DNA of 64,000 bases, from assembly GCF_000982825.1 (NCBI RefSeq), contig NZ_CP011047.1:3968001-4032000 (forward strand), written 5' to 3'. The position numbers and the translations under genes were made by a program. The stretch is from Cronobacter sakazakii (GTDB lineage Bacteria; Pseudomonadota; Gammaproteobacteria; Enterobacterales; Enterobacteriaceae). The notes under the pieces were generated by a model, which saw only the letters and a program-made list of their open reading frames with translations, was not told the DNA's origin and did not search any database. Shown here in pieces: positions 13,904 through 25,154 of this stretch (its first letter is position 1; each line of letters begins with the position of its first letter).

Positions 13904-13941
13904 GCATGAGATTAACCGCCCGGTTCCGCTGCTTAACCATA

Positions 13942-13971
13942 AAAAAGGGTGCGCTTGCGCACACCCTTTTT
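13942..13971 (-). terminator. Intrinsic terminator after rhlE
   Basis: AAAAAGGGTG (13942-13951) pairs with CACCCTTTTT (13962-13971). Read from the minus strand this is a hairpin with a T run, 40 bp beyond the rhlE stop. Symmetric A/T runs could let it act in both directions. Confidence 0.85.
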
Positions 13972-14011
13972 ACTCACCGGCCTTGTCAGGCGCTGCGAAC
14001 ACACCCGTGGA

Positions 14012-15415
14012 TTATTCCCCGGCCGCTTTACGCGGCGCGCGACGGGTGCGCGGTTTGTTGCCTGCCGGGCGGTTGCCCTCGCCTGCCGGGCGACGTGAAC
14101 GTTCACCCGACGGACGATTGCCTTCGCCATCCTGACGACGACCGCGCTCACCGGCCGGACGGCTGCGTTCGCCCGATGAACGGTTACCTTCGCTGTTCTG
14201 ACGACGCGGCTGGCCCTGACCACGACCGCCGCCGCGGCCCTGGCGACCGTTCACGATAGGCTCCGCCGGGATAGACGGATCCGGCTCGTAGCCCGGAATA
14301 GCCATGCGCGGGATCTCGCGCTTCAGCAGGCGTTCAATATCGCGCAGCAGCTTATGCTCATCAACGCACACCAGCGACAGCGCTTCGCCGGTCGCGGCGG
14401 CACGCCCGGTACGGCCGATACGGTGAACGTAATCTTCCGGCACGTTCGGCAGCTCATAGTTCACCACGTGCGGCAGCTCTTCGATATCCAGACCGCGCGC
14501 AGCGATGTCTGTTGCCACCAGCACGCGAATACCGCCAGTTTTGAAATCCGCCAGCGCGCGGGTACGGGCGCCCTGGCTCTTGTTACCGTGGATAGCCGCG
14601 GCGGTAATACCGTCTTTATTCAGCTGTTCCGCCAGATGGTTAGCACCGTGTTTGGTGCGCGTAAACACCAGCACCTGCTGCCAGTTGCCGTCGCCAATCA
14701 GATAAGAAAGCAGCTCCCGCTTGCGTTTTTTATCCACGAAATGCACATGCTGCGTCACCTGTTCAGAGGCGGTGTTGCGGCGCGCCACTTCCACTTCTTC
14801 CGGGTTATGCAGCAGTTTTTCCGCCAGCGATTTAATGTCGTCGGAGAAGGTCGCGGAGAACAGCAGGTTCTGACGCTTCGGCGGCAGTTTCGCCAGCACG
14901 CGGCGGATATCGTGAATAAAGCCCATGTCCAGCATACGGTCGGCTTCATCCAGCACCAGCACTTCCACCTGATCGAGCTTCACCGCGTTCTGATGTTCGA
15001 GATCGAGCAGACGACCCGGCGTTGCGATAAGCACGTCCACGCCGCCGCGCAGTTTCATCATCTGCGGGTTGATGCTCACGCCGCCAAACACGACCAGCGA
15101 GCGGATGTCGAGATATTTGCTGTATTCGCGCACGTTCTCGCCCACCTGGGCTGCGAGTTCACGCGTCGGGGTCAGGATCAGCGCGCGCACCGGGCGACGG
15201 CCTTTCGGGTGCGGCTGGTTCGCCGTCAGGCGTTGCAGCAGCGGCAGCGTAAAGCCTGCGGTTTTGCCGGTGCCGGTCTGGGCGCTGGCCATCAAATCTT
15301 TGCCTGAAAGCACCACCGGAATGGCCTGGCGCTGGATCGGAGTCGGTTCGTTGTAACCCTGCTCGGCAATGGCGCGCAGGATCTCAGGGCTTAAGCCCAG
15401 TGAATCAAAAGACAT
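14012..15415 (-). CDS. rhlE: DEAD-box ATP-dependent RNA helicase RhlE
   Basis: RNA helicase that acts in ribosome maturation and RNA turnover. The 467-residue protein begins [16 protein letters not shown], identical in form to E. coli RhlE. Motifs in order: Q motif ([10 protein letters not shown]), motif I (AQTGTGKT), [19 protein letters not shown] (VLDEADRML), SAT (FSATFS), ARGLD, and HRIGRTGRA. From about residue 385 the tail is low complexity: basic Arg/Gly/Glu/Asn repeats of the type GERSRxxGEGNR, ending [10 protein letters not shown]. Such tails bind RNA. It is divergent from cecR, as in E. coli. Confidence 0.97.
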   Translation of the reverse strand: MSFDSLGLSPEILRAIAEQGYNEPTPIQRQAIPVVLSGKDLMASAQTGTGKTAGFTLPLLQRLTANQPHPKGRRPVRALILTPTRELAAQVGENVREYSKYLDIRSLVVFGGVSINPQMMKLRGGVDVLIATPGRLLDLEHQNAVKLDQVEVLVLDEADRMLDMGFIHDIRRVLAKLPPKRQNLLFSATFSDDIKSLAEKLLHNPEEVEVARRNTASEQVTQHVHFVDKKRKRELLSYLIGDGNWQQVLVFTRTKHGANHLAEQLNKDGITAAAIHGNKSQGARTRALADFKTGGIRVLVATDIAARGLDIEELPHVVNYELPNVPEDYVHRIGRTGRAAATGEALSLVCVDEHKLLRDIERLLKREIPRMAIPGYEPDPSIPAEPIVNGRQGRGGGRGQGQPRRQNSEGNRSSGERSRPAGERGRRQDGEGNRPSGERSRRPAGEGNRPAGNKPRTRRAPRKAAGE

Positions 15416-15611
15416 AGTTATTCCTGACTCGTCCCGACCGCAAAGGGTGTAGTTTCAGGGAGTCTAATGGCCGTCTGGCCGGAGAAGGGACATAAACCAC
15501 AATGTCGCAGAGGAACGGAGTGTAACAGTTTTTGTGAACTACCGCATAAATTCTCGCGTGTACCTGTGCATCGCGGCTTTTTTCATCTCGACAAGGGTAT
15601 TTTTTAGTCAT

Positions 15612-15639
15612 AAAGTTAATCAATCGATTGATTAACTTT
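15612..15639. promoter_or_regulatory. 28-bp perfect palindrome, probable CecR operator
   Basis: AAAGTTAATCAATC is followed directly by its exact reverse complement GATTGATTAACTTT. It sits in the rhlE/cecR divergent promoter region, 17 bp upstream of the chosen cecR start. Position and symmetry fit an operator for the TetR-type repressor CecR; in E. coli CecR is known to control both rhlE and the ybh operon. Confidence 0.75.
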
Positions 15640-15655
15640 TATGGATCTCATCGAT

Positions 15656-16339
15656 ATGTCGCTCTCCGTCACGCCGCCCACTTCGCGCGGCGAACAGGCC
15701 AAAGAGAAGCTCATCAGCGCCGCGATTAACCAGTTCGGCGAGTACGGCCTGCACGCCACCACGCGGGATATCGCCGCCGCCGCCGGGCAGAATATCGCCG
15801 CCATTCCTTACTACTTTGGCTCAAAAGAAGATCTCTACATGGCCTCGGCGCAGTGGATAGCCGATTTCATCCGCACCCATTTTCAGCCCCACGCCGATGC
15901 CGCCGAAACGCTGCTTCGCGAGCCCAAGCCGTCTCCCGCCGCGATGCGCGCGCTGATTGACGACGCCTGCCGCCAGATGATCCAGTTGATGACTGCCGAC
16001 GAGACGCTGAGCGTGAGCAAATTTATCTCCCGCGAGCAGCTCTCCCCGTCGCCCGCGTATCAGCTGATTCACGAGCAGGTCATCGCGCCGCTGCATCACC
16101 ACTTTACGCGGCTTATCGCCCGACTGACGGGTGCCGATCCGGAGGCCACCGAAACGGTGCTGCACACCCACGCACTGATTGGTGAAATCCTCGCGTTCCG
16201 CCTCGGGCGTGAAACCATTCTGCTGCGCGCCGGATGGCGCGGGTTCGACGACGACAAAGCCGCGCAGATCCACCGGGTGGTCACGCTGCATATCGACTGG
16301 ATCCTCGCGGGTCTTTCAGGGAGCCTGAGTGATGAATAA
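15656..16339 (+). CDS. cecR: TetR-family transcriptional regulator CecR (YbiH)
   Basis: Repressor of the ybhGFSR efflux operon and rhlE. About 227 residues. The N-terminal helix-turn-helix has [47 protein letters not shown], very close to E. coli CecR. The C-terminal ligand domain is less conserved. Two in-frame ATGs are possible. The one at 15641 abuts the palindromic operator with no room for a ribosome site, whereas 15656 has GGA about 10 bp upstream and gives a length nearer to E. coli, so 15656 is preferred. Its 3' end overlaps the ybhG start (ATG at 16332). Confidence 0.93.
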   Translation: MSLSVTPPTSRGEQAKEKLISAAINQFGEYGLHATTRDIAAAAGQNIAAIPYYFGSKEDLYMASAQWIADFIRTHFQPHADAAETLLREPKPSPAAMRALIDDACRQMIQLMTADETLSVSKFISREQLSPSPAYQLIHEQVIAPLHHHFTRLIARLTGADPEATETVLHTHALIGEILAFRLGRETILLRAGWRGFDDDKAAQIHRVVTLHIDWILAGLSGSLSDE

Positions 16340-17333
16340 AAAACGCGTCGCGCTACTGGCGCTGGTGGTGGTCATTATCGTTGCGGCTATTGCCGGGTGG
16401 CGCTGGTACGCCGCGCGCCACACGCCGCTGACGCTCTACGGCAATGTCGATATTCGTACCGTGAATTTAAGCTTTCGCGTCAGCGGCCGTCTGGCGTCGC
16501 TTGCCGTCGATGAAGGCGACGCGGTGCGCGCAGGCCAGCCGCTCGGCGATCTCGACCCGACGCCGCAGCAAAACGCGCTACGCCAGGCGCAGGCGAACGT
16601 CGCCGCCGCGCGCGCCAAATATGATCTTACCGTCGCCGGTTTTCGCGATGAAGAGATAGCCCAGGCCGCCGCCGCCGTGCATCAGGCGCAGGCCGCGTAT
16701 GACTACGCGCAGAATTTTTATCAGCGCCAGCAGGGGCTGTGGCGCACCAAAGTTATCTCCGCCAACGATCTGGAAAACGCCCGCTCGGCGCGCGATCAGG
16801 CGCAGGCGCAGCTGAAATCCGCGCAGGATAAGCTCAGTCAGTACCGCGCCGGTAACCGCCCGCAGGAAATCGCGCAGGCACAGGCGGCCCTTGAACAGGC
16901 GCAGGCGGAGCTGGCCCAGGCGCAGCTTAACGCGCAAGACACGCGCCTGGTTTCCCCGTCTGACGGCACCATCCTGACGCGCGCGGTGGAGCCCGGTTCG
17001 ATGCTCAACGCGGGCAGTACGGTGTTCACGCTCTCGCTGACCCGCCCGGTCTGGATACGCGCTTACATTGATGAGGTGAATCTGGGCCGCACCGTACCGG
17101 GGAGCCATATCCTGATTTATACCGATGGCCGCCCCGACAAGCCGTACCACGGCCAGATTGGTTTTGTCTCGCCGACCGCGGAGTTCACGCCGAAAACGGT
17201 CGAAACCGAAGATCTGCGCACCGATCTGGTCTATCGCCTGCGTATTGTGGTGAACGACGCCGACGACGCGCTGCGCCAGGGAATGCCGGTCACGCTGCGT
17301 TTCCAGGATGAGGCGGCGGATGGCAACCGCTAA
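16332..17333 (+). CDS. ybhG: Efflux membrane-fusion (HlyD-type) protein YbhG
   Basis: Periplasmic adaptor of the YbhFSR ABC efflux system, linked in E. coli to cefoperazone/chloramphenicol sensitivity. The 333-residue protein has one N-terminal membrane anchor ([17 protein letters not shown]), the lipoyl half-motif [18 protein letters not shown], a long coiled-coil hairpin rich in AQA/QAQ repeats (about 75-205), and the beta-barrel segment [19 protein letters not shown]. The ATG at 16332 matches the E. coli start. It overlaps both cecR and ybhF, indicating translational coupling. Confidence 0.96.
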   Translation: MNKKRVALLALVVVIIVAAIAGWRWYAARHTPLTLYGNVDIRTVNLSFRVSGRLASLAVDEGDAVRAGQPLGDLDPTPQQNALRQAQANVAAARAKYDLTVAGFRDEEIAQAAAAVHQAQAAYDYAQNFYQRQQGLWRTKVISANDLENARSARDQAQAQLKSAQDKLSQYRAGNRPQEIAQAQAALEQAQAELAQAQLNAQDTRLVSPSDGTILTRAVEPGSMLNAGSTVFTLSLTRPVWIRAYIDEVNLGRTVPGSHILIYTDGRPDKPYHGQIGFVSPTAEFTPKTVETEDLRTDLVYRLRIVVNDADDALRQGMPVTLRFQDEAADGNR

Positions 17334-19050
17334 CGACAGCATCGTGCTCGATGGCCTGGTCAAACGCTTTCCGGGCCTCGAAAAACCGGCGCTCGCGCCA
17401 CTCAGCGTAACGATCCGCGCAGGCAGCGTCACCGGTCTGGTGGGGCCGGACGGCGCGGGGAAAACCACGCTGATGCGCATCCTCGCGGGGCTGATGCGCC
17501 AGGACGACGGCTGCGTGCAGGTGCTCGGGCTGGACCCGATTGCAGAAGAAAACGCGCTGCACGCGGTGCTCGGCTATATGCCGCAAAAATTCGGCCTGTA
17601 TGAAGATCTCACCGTTCAGGAAAACCTTAATCTGTATGCGGATCTGCGCAGCGTCACTGGCGCGGTGCGTGAGCAGACGTTCGCCCGGTTGCTGGAATTT
17701 ACCGCGCTCGGCCCGTTCACCGGGCGGCTCGCGGGCAAACTCTCCGGGGGCATGAAGCAAAAGCTCGGCCTTGCCTGCACGCTGGTGGGCCAGCCAAAGG
17801 TGCTGCTGCTCGACGAGCCGGGCGTCGGCGTTGACCCGATCTCCCGCCGCGAGCTCTGGCAGATGGTGCATGAGCTCGCGGGCGACGGGATGTTAATTCT
17901 CTGGAGTACCTCTTACCTCGATGAAGCCGAGCAGTGCCGCGAGATACTGCTGATGAACGAAGGCGAGCTGCTGTATCAGGGCGCGCCGCAGGCGCTCACC
18001 GAGCAAATGGCGGGGCGCAGCCTGCTGTTGCGCCCGGATAACGGCGATAACCGCGCGCTGCTGCGTGAGGTGATGCAGCGCCCGGACGTCGGCGACGCCA
18101 CCATTCAGGGCGCGGCGGTGCGGGTGATTTTAAAAGAGGGTGCCGATGCAGACGCCCTGCGCGCCCTGCCCGGCGCGACGCTTCGTGAAACCGCGCCGCG
18201 CTTTGAGGACGCGTTTATCGATCTGGCGGGCGGTACCGCGCTGCGCGAATCGCCGCTCGGTGCCATTCTGCATGACATTCCCGGCAGCCGCGACGATGTG
18301 GTCATTGAGGCGCGCAAACTCACCAAAACCTTCGGCGATTTCACCGCGACCGACCATGTGAATTTTACCGTGCGGCGCGGCGAGATTTTCGGCCTGCTCG
18401 GGCCGAACGGCGCGGGCAAATCCACCACCTTTAAGATGATGTGCGGGCTGCTGAAACCAAGCGACGGCCAGGCGCTGGTGCTGGGCCTCGATTTAAAAAC
18501 CGACTCCGGCAAGGCGCGCCAGCGGCTCGGCTATATGGCGCAGAAGTTTTCGCTGTACGGCAATCTGACCGTCGAGCAGAACTTACGTTTCTTCTCCGGC
18601 GTCTACGGCCTGCGCGGCCGGGCGCAGCAGGAAAAAATGGCGCGCATGAGCGAGGCGTTCGGGCTGAAAAGCATCGCCAGCCAGCCAACGGACGCGCTCC
18701 CGCTCGGCTTTAAGCAGCGCCTGGCCTTAGCCTGCGCGCTGATGCACGAGCCGGATATTCTGTTCCTCGATGAACCGACTTCCGGCGTCGACCCGCTGAC
18801 CCGCCGCGAATTCTGGCGACACATCAACAGCATGCCGGAGAAAGGCGTGACGGTGATGGTCACGACCCACTTTATGGACGAGGCGGAGTATTGCGACCGC
18901 ATCGGGCTTGTCTATCACGGCAAACTTATCGCCAGCGGCACGCCGGACGACTTAAAGCGCCAGGCGGCGCGCGAGGCAAACGACGAGCCGACGATGGAAG
19001 AAGCGTTTATTCGCCTTATCGAGGCCTGGGATAAGGAGCACAGCCAATGA
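17320..19050 (+). CDS. ybhF: ABC transporter ATP-binding protein YbhF (tandem ATPase domains)
   Basis: Cytoplasmic ATPase of the YbhFSR exporter. Two complete nucleotide-binding domains are fused. Domain 1 has Walker [10 protein letters not shown], signature [12 protein letters not shown] and Walker [14 protein letters not shown]. Domain 2 (from about residue 330) has GPNGAGKST, a modified signature [15 protein letters not shown], and [13 protein letters not shown]. The start at 17320 gives MATANDSIV and has GAGG upstream; an ORF extension to 17308 would add unconserved residues. 576 residues. Confidence 0.96.
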   Translation: MATANDSIVLDGLVKRFPGLEKPALAPLSVTIRAGSVTGLVGPDGAGKTTLMRILAGLMRQDDGCVQVLGLDPIAEENALHAVLGYMPQKFGLYEDLTVQENLNLYADLRSVTGAVREQTFARLLEFTALGPFTGRLAGKLSGGMKQKLGLACTLVGQPKVLLLDEPGVGVDPISRRELWQMVHELAGDGMLILWSTSYLDEAEQCREILLMNEGELLYQGAPQALTEQMAGRSLLLRPDNGDNRALLREVMQRPDVGDATIQGAAVRVILKEGADADALRALPGATLRETAPRFEDAFIDLAGGTALRESPLGAILHDIPGSRDDVVIEARKLTKTFGDFTATDHVNFTVRRGEIFGLLGPNGAGKSTTFKMMCGLLKPSDGQALVLGLDLKTDSGKARQRLGYMAQKFSLYGNLTVEQNLRFFSGVYGLRGRAQQEKMARMSEAFGLKSIASQPTDALPLGFKQRLALACALMHEPDILFLDEPTSGVDPLTRREFWRHINSMPEKGVTVMVTTHFMDEAEYCDRIGLVYHGKLIASGTPDDLKRQAAREANDEPTMEEAFIRLIEAWDKEHSQ

Positions 19051-20168
19051 TGAAACTGCGGCGCGTGCGCGCGCTGTGCGTGAAAGAGACGCGTCAGATC
19101 CTGCGCGACCCGAGTAGCTGGCTTATCGCGGTGGTCATTCCCCTGCTGCTGCTGTTTATTTTTGGCTACGGCATTAATCTCGACTCCAGCCGCCTGCATG
19201 TCGGCGTCCTGCTGGAGCAGCGCAGCGAAGAAGCGCTCGACTTCACGCACACCATTACTGCCTCGCCGTTTATCGCCCCGACGGTCAGCGACAACCGCCA
19301 GCACCTGATTTCGCTGATGCAGGCCGGGAAAATCCGAGGGCTGGTGGTTATTCCAGTGGATTTCGCGGCGCGGATGGCGCGCCCCGGCGACAGCGCGCCG
19401 ATTCAGGTGATCACCGACGGCAGCGAACCCAACACCGCCAACTTTGTGCGCGGCTATATGGAGGGCATCTGGCAGCTCTGGCAGGCCGAGCGCGCGGAGG
19501 ATCGCGGCGAGACGTTCGAGCCGCTTATTGATGTGCAGCTCCGCTACTGGTTTAACCCGGCGGCGATAAGCCAGCACTTTATTATTCCCGGCGCGGTGAC
19601 AATCATCATGACGGTTATCGGCGCGATCCTGACCTCACTGGTGGTCGCCCGCGAATGGGAGCGCGGCACCATGGAGGCGCTGCTCTCAACCGAAGTCACG
19701 CGCGGCGAACTGCTGCTCTGCAAGCTCATTCCCTACTATTTCCTCGGCATGCTGGCGATGCTGCTCTGTATGCTGGTGTCGGTGTTTATTCTCGGCGTGC
19801 CGTATCGCGGCTCGCTGCTGGCGCTCTTTTTTATCTCCAGCCTCTTTCTGCTAAGCACGCTCGGCATGGGGCTGCTTATCTCAACGCTCACCCGCAACCA
19901 GTTTAACGCCGCCCAGGTCGCGCTGAACGCGGCGTTTCTGCCCTCGGTCATGCTTTCCGGGTTTATTTTCCAGATAGACAGTATGCCCGCCGTTATTCGC
20001 GCGGTGACGTATATTATTCCGGCGCGCTATTTCGTCAGTACGCTGCAAAGCCTGTTTCTCGCGGGCACGCTGCCGGGCGTGCTGCTGGTCAACGTGCTGT
20101 TTCTGCTGGCTTCCGCCGTGATGTTTATCGGGCTGACGTGGGTGAATACCCGACGCCGCCTCGATTAA
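19047..20168 (+). CDS. ybhS: ABC transporter permease YbhS
   Basis: One of two paired ABC-2 type membrane subunits of the YbhGFSR efflux pump. The 373-residue protein has an N-terminal membrane helix ([18 protein letters not shown]), a large periplasmic loop (about 45-180), and five C-terminal helices with the [21 protein letters not shown] coupling segment typical of ABC-2 permeases. Start codons at 19047 and 19050 are both possible (ATGATG) and overlap the ybhF stop. Confidence 0.95.
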   Translation: MMKLRRVRALCVKETRQILRDPSSWLIAVVIPLLLLFIFGYGINLDSSRLHVGVLLEQRSEEALDFTHTITASPFIAPTVSDNRQHLISLMQAGKIRGLVVIPVDFAARMARPGDSAPIQVITDGSEPNTANFVRGYMEGIWQLWQAERAEDRGETFEPLIDVQLRYWFNPAAISQHFIIPGAVTIIMTVIGAILTSLVVAREWERGTMEALLSTEVTRGELLLCKLIPYYFLGMLAMLLCMLVSVFILGVPYRGSLLALFFISSLFLLSTLGMGLLISTLTRNQFNAAQVALNAAFLPSVMLSGFIFQIDSMPAVIRAVTYIIPARYFVSTLQSLFLAGTLPGVLLVNVLFLLASAVMFIGLTWVNTRRRLD

Positions 20169-20177
20169 GGAGACGCT

Positions 20178-21284
20178 ATGTGGCACCGCTTATGGACGCT
20201 TATCCGCAAAGAGTTGCAGTCGCTGCTGCGCGAGCCGCAGACGCGCGCGATTCTGATCCTGCCTGTCGTCTTGCAGGTGTTGCTGTTTCCGTTCGCGGCG
20301 ACGCTTGAGGTGACCAACGCCACCATCGCCATCTATAACCAGGATAAGGGCGCGCACGCGGTGGAGTTGACCCAGCGCTTCGCCCGCGCCAGCGCATTTA
20401 GTCACGTGACGTTGCTTAACAGCGAACAGGCGATCCGCCCCACGATTGATGCGCAGAAGGCGTTGCTGGCGATCAACTTTCCACCCGATTTCTCCCGCAA
20501 GCTGGCGCGCGGCGAACCCGCACCGCTGCAAATTCTGCTCGACGGGCGCAACTCCAACAGCGCGCAAATCGCGGCTAATTACCTTCAGCAGATCGTCAAA
20601 GATTATCAGCAGGAGCTACTCGCAGGCCGCGCGAAGCCCAACAACAGCGAGCTGATTGTGCGTAACTGGTATAACCCGAATCTTGACTACAAATGGTTTG
20701 TGGTGCCGTCGCTGATTGCGATGATTACCACTATCGGCGTGATGATTGTGACGTCACTTTCGGTGGCCCGCGAGCGCGAACAGGGCACGCTCGATCAGCT
20801 GTTAGTCTCACCGCTTGCCACCTGGCAGATTTTCATCGGTAAAGCGGTGCCGGCGCTGATTGTCGCCACTTTCCAGGCGACAATCGTGCTGGCGATTGGT
20901 ATCTGGGGCTATCAGATCCCGTTCGCCGGGTCGCTTGTGCTCTTTTATTTCACGATGGTGATTTACGGGCTGTCGCTGGTGGGATTCGGGCTTTTGATTT
21001 CGGCGCTCTGCTCGACCCAGCAGCAGGCGTTTATCGGGGTGTTTGTCTTTATGATGCCCGCGATTTTACTCTCGGGCTATGTCTCGCCGGTGGAGAATAT
21101 GCCGGTCTGGCTGCAAAACCTGACGTGGATTAACCCGATCCGGCACTTTACCGATATTACGAAGGCGATTTATCTCAAGGATGCCAGTCTCGATATCATC
21201 TGGCATAGCGTGTGGCCGCTAATAGTGATTACGGCCACGACAGGGTTAGCGGCGTATGCCATGTTTCGACGAAAAATTGGCTGA
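20178..21284 (+). CDS. ybhR: ABC transporter permease YbhR
   Basis: Partner permease of YbhS, 368 residues, with the same ABC-2 layout: N-terminal helix ([18 protein letters not shown]), periplasmic domain (about 45-170), and a C-terminal membrane domain with the coupling motif [16 protein letters not shown]. It starts 9 bp after ybhS behind AAGGAG. Its last 39 bp overlap the convergent ybhQ gene. Confidence 0.95.
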   Translation: MWHRLWTLIRKELQSLLREPQTRAILILPVVLQVLLFPFAATLEVTNATIAIYNQDKGAHAVELTQRFARASAFSHVTLLNSEQAIRPTIDAQKALLAINFPPDFSRKLARGEPAPLQILLDGRNSNSAQIAANYLQQIVKDYQQELLAGRAKPNNSELIVRNWYNPNLDYKWFVVPSLIAMITTIGVMIVTSLSVAREREQGTLDQLLVSPLATWQIFIGKAVPALIVATFQATIVLAIGIWGYQIPFAGSLVLFYFTMVIYGLSLVGFGLLISALCSTQQQAFIGVFVFMMPAILLSGYVSPVENMPVWLQNLTWINPIRHFTDITKAIYLKDASLDIIWHSVWPLIVITATTGLAAYAMFRRKIG

Positions 21285-21662
21285 ATCGCGCTTGCGCTCT
21301 TTGGCGAGCAGTGAAAGCAGCGCCGGCCCGGCCAGGATCACCACACCCGCGAGCGCCAGCAGCAGGTTGTTATGCAGGACGCGGGAGAGCAGCCAGAGCG
21401 CAATCAGCGCCGCGCCAAAATACCAGGTGGTGGTCAGCTCTTCGAGGAAATCCCCCACCTCGCGCCAGAGACCGTCGTGGTGGCGCTGGAACGCCAGCAT
21501 CAGCACCACGGTAAGCGCATAAAGCGCGCATAATACCAGGCCGACTTTCACCAGCGACCCGCTCATCCAGCCCATCACCAGCAGGGCCACAACCGCCAGA
21601 TGCAGCATAATCTGCCAGCAGCTCAGGCCCGTCACCACGCGAATATATTGTTGCCACTTCAT
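21246..21662 (-). CDS. ybhQ: Inner-membrane protein YbhQ
   Basis: Small inner-membrane protein of unknown function, 138 residues, with about four hydrophobic segments ([73 protein letters not shown]). It matches E. coli YbhQ in sequence and position. Its 3' end runs into the end of ybhR on the other strand, so the two transcripts overlap. Confidence 0.93.
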   Translation of the reverse strand: MKWQQYIRVVTGLSCWQIMLHLAVVALLVMGWMSGSLVKVGLVLCALYALTVVLMLAFQRHHDGLWREVGDFLEELTTTWYFGAALIALWLLSRVLHNNLLLALAGVVILAGPALLSLLAKERKRDSANFSSKHGIRR

Positions 21663-21797
21663 GGCCGCACTCCTGTGGAATTTTCAACGCATTCTTCAGA
21701 GTACCGCAGTTTACGGAAAATTCCGTATCCCCGCCGCTTTTTGTGACTGGGACTACACTTTAAACACATCAGGAGAATAAGAAGTGGCTGGGGAAAC

Positions 21798-22559
21798 ATG
21801 GCAGATAACACACAGCGATTTTCATTTAACGTTTTAACGATTAATACCCACAAAGGTTTTACCGCTTTTAACCGACGCTTTATTTTGCCGGAACTGCGCG
21901 ACGCGGTGCGTACGGTGTCGGCGGATATTGTCTGCCTGCAGGAAGTGATGGGCGCGCACGAAGTCCACCCGCTGCATGTGGAGAACTGGCCGGACACCAC
22001 GCATTACGAATTTCTGGCCGATACCATGTGGAGCGACTACGCCTACGGGCGCAACGCCGTTTACCCGGAAGGTCATCACGGCAACGCCGTGCTGTCGCGC
22101 TACCCGATTGAACATTACGAAAACCGCGACGTTTCGGTGCCCGGCACCGAAAAGCGCGGCGTGCTGCACTGCCGTATTACCCCGCCCGGCTTTCCGAAAG
22201 CGATTCATGTGATTTGCGTTCATCTGGGGCTGAAAGAGGCGCATCGCCAGGCGCAGCTCACGATGCTGGCCGAACTGGTCAACAGCCTGCCGGAAGGCGA
22301 GCCGGTGGTCGTGGCGGGCGATTTTAACGACTGGCGTCAGCAGGCGAACCGTATTCTGCGTAACAAGGCCGGGCTTGATGAGGTGTTTACCCGCGCCCAC
22401 GGCCGCCCGGCGCGCACGTTTCCGGTGAGCTTCCCATTGCTGCGCCTTGACCGAATCTATGTGAAAAACGCCTCGGCGAGCGCGCCGACCGCGCTGCCGC
22501 TGCGTAACTGGCGCCATCTTTCCGACCATGCCCCGCTGGCAGTGGAGATCCATCTATGA
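21798..22559 (+). CDS. ybhP: Endonuclease/exonuclease/phosphatase family protein YbhP
   Basis: Cytoplasmic member of the EEP superfamily, 253 residues. It has the family's metal and catalytic motifs: [48 protein letters not shown] and LRLDRIYV with SDHAPL. It is co-transcribed with the cardiolipin synthase clsB (4-bp overlap) and ybhN, which suggests a role in phospholipid metabolism; the substrate is unknown to me. Confidence 0.94.
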   Translation: MADNTQRFSFNVLTINTHKGFTAFNRRFILPELRDAVRTVSADIVCLQEVMGAHEVHPLHVENWPDTTHYEFLADTMWSDYAYGRNAVYPEGHHGNAVLSRYPIEHYENRDVSVPGTEKRGVLHCRITPPGFPKAIHVICVHLGLKEAHRQAQLTMLAELVNSLPEGEPVVVAGDFNDWRQQANRILRNKAGLDEVFTRAHGRPARTFPVSFPLLRLDRIYVKNASASAPTALPLRNWRHLSDHAPLAVEIHL

Positions 22560-23797
22560 AAACGACCTGGCGTGACGGAAACCATATTGAGCTGTTAGAG
22601 AACGGCGACGAGTTTTATCCCGCCGTGTTTGACGCCATCGATAAGGCGCGCAGTAAAGTCATTCTCGAAACTTTTATCTGGTTCGACGATAACGTGGGCC
22701 GCCAGTTGCATGACGTCATCCTGAATGCCGCCCGGCGCGGCGTCAGCATTGAAGTGCTGCTGGACGGCTACGGCTCGCCCGATCTCAGTGACGAGTTTGT
22801 CGGCACGCTGACCTCGGCGGGCGTAATGTTCCGTTATTACGATCCGCGCCCGCGCACGATGGGCATGCGCACCAATGTGTTCCGCCGTATGCATCGTAAA
22901 ATCGTGGTGATTGATGGCGAAGTGGCGTTTGTCGGCGGCATTAACTACTCCGCCGAGCATATGAGCGATTACGGCCCGGAGGCGAAACAGGATTACGCGG
23001 TGCGCGTCGAAGGGCCAGTGGTGCAGGATATCTACCATTTTGTGCTCAGCAATCTTGGCGAAGAGCGCGTCAGCCGCTGGTGGCAGCGTCACTATCAGCA
23101 GGCGGTGGAGAACACCACGCCGGGCGAGGCGCAGGCGCTGTTTGTGTGGCGTGACAATAACGATCACCGCGACGATATCGAACGGCATTACCTCAAGATG
23201 CTGGCGAACGCCAAAAAAGAGGTGATTATCGCCAACGCCTATTTCTTCCCTGGTTACCGCCTGCTGCACGCGATGCGCAACGCCGCCCGCCGCGGCGTGA
23301 AAGTGAAGCTGATTGTGCAGGGTGAGCCGGATATGCCTATCGTTAAGGTAGGGGCGCGCCTGCTTTATAACTATCTGGTGAAGGGCGGCGTCGAAGTCTA
23401 CGAGTATCTGCGCCGTCCGCTGCATGGCAAGGTGGCGCTGATGGACGATCACTGGGCGACGGTGGGCTCCAGCAACCTCGACCCGCTGAGCCTGTCGCTC
23501 AATCTGGAGGCGAATCTGATTATTCACGACACGCAGTTTAACCAGACCCTGCGCGATAACCTGACGCGTCTGATCCGCGAAGACTGTAAACAGGTGGATG
23601 AGAGCATGATGCCAAAGCGCACCTGGTGGAATCTTGCCAAGAGCGTCATCGTGTTCCACTTCCTGCGCCACTTCCCGGCGATGGTGGGCTGGCTGCCCGC
23701 GCATACGCCGAAGCTCGCGCAGGTGCCGCCGCCGGTACAACCTGAAATCGAAACCCAGGACCGGGTGGAGACTGAAAATCCGGGAGTGAAACCGTAA
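22556..23797 (+). CDS. clsB: Cardiolipin synthase B (phospholipase D family)
   Basis: Membrane-associated enzyme that makes cardiolipin by phosphatidyl transfer. The 413-residue protein has two HKD motifs characteristic of the phospholipase D superfamily: HRKIVVID in the N-terminal half and [18 protein letters not shown] in the C-terminal half. It lacks the N-terminal membrane helices of ClsA and matches E. coli ClsB (YbhO). It overlaps ybhP and ybhN by a few bases. Confidence 0.97.
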   Translation: MKTTWRDGNHIELLENGDEFYPAVFDAIDKARSKVILETFIWFDDNVGRQLHDVILNAARRGVSIEVLLDGYGSPDLSDEFVGTLTSAGVMFRYYDPRPRTMGMRTNVFRRMHRKIVVIDGEVAFVGGINYSAEHMSDYGPEAKQDYAVRVEGPVVQDIYHFVLSNLGEERVSRWWQRHYQQAVENTTPGEAQALFVWRDNNDHRDDIERHYLKMLANAKKEVIIANAYFFPGYRLLHAMRNAARRGVKVKLIVQGEPDMPIVKVGARLLYNYLVKGGVEVYEYLRRPLHGKVALMDDHWATVGSSNLDPLSLSLNLEANLIIHDTQFNQTLRDNLTRLIREDCKQVDESMMPKRTWWNLAKSVIVFHFLRHFPAMVGWLPAHTPKLAQVPPPVQPEIETQDRVETENPGVKP

Positions 23798-24825
23798 TGG
23801 CGAAATCGCATCCGAAGTGGCGCATCGCGAAGAAAATCCTCACGTGGGTGTTCTTTATCGCCGTCGTCGTGCTGATTGTGATGTATGCGCAAAAAGTCGA
23901 CTGGGAAGAAGTGTGGAAGGTCATTAAGAATTACGACCGCACCGCCCTGCTTATTTCGGTGGCGCTGGTGATTGTCAGTTATCTGCTTTACGGCTGCTAC
24001 GATTTGCTGGGCCGCGCCTATTGCGGGCATAAGCTTGCCAAACGGCAGGTGATGCTGGTCTCGTTCGTCTGCTACGCGTTTAACCTGACGCTCAGCACCT
24101 GGGTGGGCGGCGTGGGGATGCGCTACCGGCTTTACTCACGCCTGGGGCTGCCGGGGAGCACCATCACGCGCATTTTCTCGCTGAGTATTACGACCAACTG
24201 GCTCGGTTATATCCTGCTCGGCGGCGTGATTTTCACCTTTGGCGTGGTGAAGCTGCCTGCGCACTGGTATATCGACGAGATGACGCTGCGCATTATCGGC
24301 ATCGCGCTGCTCGCCGTGATCGCGGTCTATATGTGGTTTTGCGCGTTCGCGAAGCGCCGCCATGTGACGATCAAAGGCCAGAAGCTGGTGTTGCCGTCAT
24401 GGAAGTTTGCTATCGCGCAGATGGTGATTTCCAGCGCCAACTGGATGGCGATGGGCGCGATTATCTGGCTGTTGCTGGGCCAGGAAATTAACTATTTCTT
24501 CGTGCTGGGCGTGCTGCTGGTGAGCAGTATCGCCGGGGTGATTATTCATATTCCGGCGGGCATCGGCGTGCTGGAGGCGGTGTTTATCGCACTGCTTGGC
24601 GGCGAGCATGTGAGCCATGGCGCGATTATCGCGGCGCTGCTCGCCTACCGTATGCTCTATTTCTTCGCTCCGCTGCTGCTGGCTATCGTTATCTATCTGG
24701 TGCTTGAGAGCCGCGCGAAGAAGCTGCGCGCCAAAAACGAGCAAAAGCTCGCGAAGGCACAGGGCGGTGATAGCGTGCGTGAGGAGGATGGAGAGCCTTC
24801 GCTCAGTCTCGCGAAGGAGAAGTGA
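23797..24825 (+). CDS. ybhN: Inner-membrane protein YbhN (LPG synthetase TM-like family)
   Basis: Polytopic membrane protein of 342 residues with about eight helices (for instance WVFFIAVVVLIVMYAQKV and YFFVLGVLLVSSIAGVIIHIPAGIGVLEA). It belongs to the family related to the membrane part of lysylphosphatidylglycerol synthase/flippase. Located in the ybhP-clsB-ybhN operon, it probably acts in phospholipid handling. The tail after residue 305 is charged and cytoplasmic. The E. coli neighbour ybhM is absent; a repeat-filled gap follows. Confidence 0.93.
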   Translation: MAKSHPKWRIAKKILTWVFFIAVVVLIVMYAQKVDWEEVWKVIKNYDRTALLISVALVIVSYLLYGCYDLLGRAYCGHKLAKRQVMLVSFVCYAFNLTLSTWVGGVGMRYRLYSRLGLPGSTITRIFSLSITTNWLGYILLGGVIFTFGVVKLPAHWYIDEMTLRIIGIALLAVIAVYMWFCAFAKRRHVTIKGQKLVLPSWKFAIAQMVISSANWMAMGAIIWLLLGQEINYFFVLGVLLVSSIAGVIIHIPAGIGVLEAVFIALLGGEHVSHGAIIAALLAYRMLYFFAPLLLAIVIYLVLESRAKKLRAKNEQKLAKAQGGDSVREEDGEPSLSLAKEK

Positions 24826-24877
24826 TGGGTTTTTAGGTGCTGGTGGGTTTGTGGGTAATGGTGGGTTTGTCGGAGCT

Positions 24878-25074
24878 GGTGGGTGCGCTGCGCTTACCCA
24901 CCCTACAACATCAAACATCACGCATTTTCGCAGGGCGGGTAAGCGCAGCGCACCCGCCATACAAAACCAACATCAGCCTCATCACTGTAAGGCGGGTAAG
25001 CGCCAGCGCACCCGCCATGCAAAACCGGACATTAGCCTCATCACCGTAGGGCGGGTAAGCGCAGCGCACCCGCC
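24878..25074. repeat. Cluster of four GTAGGG palindromic repeats downstream of ybhN
   Basis: One inverted copy (24878-24906) and three direct copies at 24930-24958, 24987-25016 and 25046-25074, spaced 57 and 59 bp apart. The intervening sequence is itself similar (ACATCAGCCTCATCAC, ACATTAGCCTCATCAC), so the larger unit was tandemly duplicated. A further copy is at 25440-25468. No gene is seen between 24826 and 25525. Confidence 0.88.
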
Positions 25075-25154
25075 TTTTATGGCAGACGTAGCATAAAGTT
25101 TTATTTTCCTCCAGGGGGCAGGTGCGAGGTAAATATGTGAGAGACGGTGAAATC

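Noticed and set aside
13652..13909. Short frame through hairpin element copy 1
   Set aside because: It runs through repeats and palindromes, has no conserved counterpart in copy 2 and no ribosome site.
14354..15307. 317-codon frame antisense to rhlE
   Set aside because: Shadow of rhlE; no domain or start signal.
22595..23740. 381-codon frame antisense to clsB
   Set aside because: Complement shadow of clsB; composition (His/Arg/Val rich) and lack of a ribosome site argue against it.
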